6,607 nucleotides of DNA, taken from Paracoccaceae bacterium. Lineage in GTDB: Bacteria; Pseudomonadota; Alphaproteobacteria; Rhodobacterales; Rhodobacteraceae. Both the position numbers and the translations under genes were made by a program. Below the pieces are notes generated by a model, which did not search any database, was not told where the DNA came from, and was given only the letters and a program-made list of their open reading frames with translations. How positions within the stretch are numbered: position 1 is the first letter of the stretch; the number at the start of each line of letters is the position of its first letter. This document shows positions 5,767 through 6,607 of the stretch, piece by piece. The stretch is from the NCBI GenBank assembly GCA_029881635.1, contig JAOUMG010000116.1, forward strand, positions 1 through 6,607. The letters are read 5' to 3'.

Positions 5767-6607
5767 CCAGTTCTTATTCGCGATCGAGGTCACGCTGAAC
5801 GGCCTGATGGCCGGGGTGATGTATTCGCTGGTCGCGCTCGGCTTTGTGCTGATCTTCAAGGCGAGCGGCATCTTCAATTATGCACAAGGCGTGATGGCGC
5901 TGTTCGCGGCGTTGACACTGGTCGGGCTGCAGGACGGGCAGATCCCCTTTGCACATCTGATCAATGCGATCTTCGGTACCTCGATCCATCATTTCGGCTG
6001 GCATCTGCCCGCCATCGTCGCCATCGCGATGACGGCAGCGGTGATGGTGCTTTTGGCGATCATCATCGAAAAGCTGGTGCTGAAGCATCTGGTCAATCAG
6101 CCGCCGATCATCCTGTTCATGGCGACCATCGGGCTGGCCTATTTCCTCGAAGGGATGGGCGATCTGATGTGGGGCGCCGATATCAAGAAGCTGGATGTCG
6201 GGCTGCCGCAGGGGATTTCGGAAACCATTGATGAGCTGACCTTCAGTCTTTTCGGCTATGGGTTCTTCATCGACAATCTCGACATCGTCGCCACTGTGAT
6301 CGCGGCCTTGCTGGTCGTGTCGCTGACACTTTTTTCGCAATACTCAAAACAGGGCCGTGCGCTGCGTGCGGTGGCCGATGACCATCAGGCGGCGCTGTCG
6401 GTCGGTATTTCGCTCCGGTTCATCTGGGTGCTGGTCTGGTCCATCGCAGGCTTTGTGGCGCTGGTGGCGGGCATCATGTGGGGGTCGAAATCGGGCGTGC
6501 AGTTTTCGCTGTCGCTGATCGCGCTCAAGGCGCTGCCGGTGCTGATGCTGGGCGGCTTCACCTCGATCCCCGGTGCCATCGTCGGTGGGCTGATCATCGG
6601 GGTTGGT
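5759..6607 (+). CDS. livH: LivH-type ABC transporter permease (3' end cut by window)
   Basis: This inner-membrane subunit forms half of the transport channel of the importer whose ATPase is encoded just upstream. The frame is open for 283 codons to the window edge with no stop, so the C terminus is missing. Hydrophobic segments are visible at about residues 10-33, 42-57, 83-104, 116-137, 171-193, 220-240 and 249-281. Family marks: the N-terminal TLNGLMAGVMYSLVALGF; GIFNYAQGVMALFAA, the counterpart of the LivH INFAHG region; the cytoplasmic coupling loop GRALRAVADDHQAALSVGI (199-217); and LMLGGFTSIPGAIVGGLIIG (262-281). The stretch between the second and third segments (about 58-82) is long and partly amphipathic. 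Typical LivH proteins are about 290-340 residues, so only the tail should be lost. It lies 92 bases after livG in the same operon; a LivM partner would be expected next. Confidence 0.93.
   Translation, partial: MYDQFLFAIEVTLNGLMAGVMYSLVALGFVLIFKASGIFNYAQGVMALFAALTLVGLQDGQIPFAHLINAIFGTSIHHFGWHLPAIVAIAMTAAVMVLLAIIIEKLVLKHLVNQPPIILFMATIGLAYFLEGMGDLMWGADIKKLDVGLPQGISETIDELTFSLFGYGFFIDNLDIVATVIAALLVVSLTLFSQYSKQGRALRAVADDHQAALSVGISLRFIWVLVWSIAGFVALVAGIMWGSKSGVQFSLSLIALKALPVLMLGGFTSIPGAIVGGLIIGVG

Noticed and set aside
5774..6340. 188-codon open frame antisense to livH
   Set aside because: The product is a hydrophilic D/H/Q/R-rich string produced by reading hydrophobic codons backwards. The plus-strand frame encodes a clear permease with a strong ribosome binding site.

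Overview
The window looks like chromosomal DNA from a moderately GC-rich alphaproteobacterium, most likely of the Rhodobacterales type. This rests on codon use, strong AGGA-type ribosome binding sites, tight ATGA gene overlaps and the protein families present. It is an inference, because there is no rRNA or other taxonomic marker here. No mobile element, tRNA, rRNA or CRISPR array is visible, and the five main genes look intact and functional; the last runs off the right edge.

Left half (minus strand, 19-2663): a two-component system. A soluble hybrid histidine kinase (two PAS-like domains, coiled coil, DHp, HATPase, C-terminal receiver) is followed, with a 4-base ATGA overlap, by an OmpR/PhoB-type response regulator. 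Transcription runs leftward.

Middle (2664-2868): a 205-base divergent control region. It holds a candidate extended -10 element facing right, four short inverted repeats, and the ribosome binding sites of both flanking genes.

Right half (plus strand, 2869 to beyond 6607): an operon starting with a long-chain-type acyl-CoA synthetase (AMP-forming, GTG start). It overlaps by 4 bases a LivG-type ABC transporter ATPase, which is followed after 92 bases by a LivH-type permease that is cut by the window edge. The livG-livH gap contains four tandem copies of an 11-base repeat and a 35-codon open frame that bridges the two genes.

Together the genes suggest a system that imports a carboxylate substrate (fatty, aromatic or branched-chain) through a branched-chain-amino-acid-type (HAAT) ABC transporter and activates it to a CoA thioester in the cytoplasm. 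The divergent two-component system is a plausible local regulator. The substrate cannot be read from this window. The remaining parts expected for such a transporter (LivM permease, periplasmic binding protein, LivF ATPase) would lie to the right. The families are all known; the less ordinary points are the linkage of ligase, transporter and cytosolic sensor, and the repeat-bearing gap before livH.
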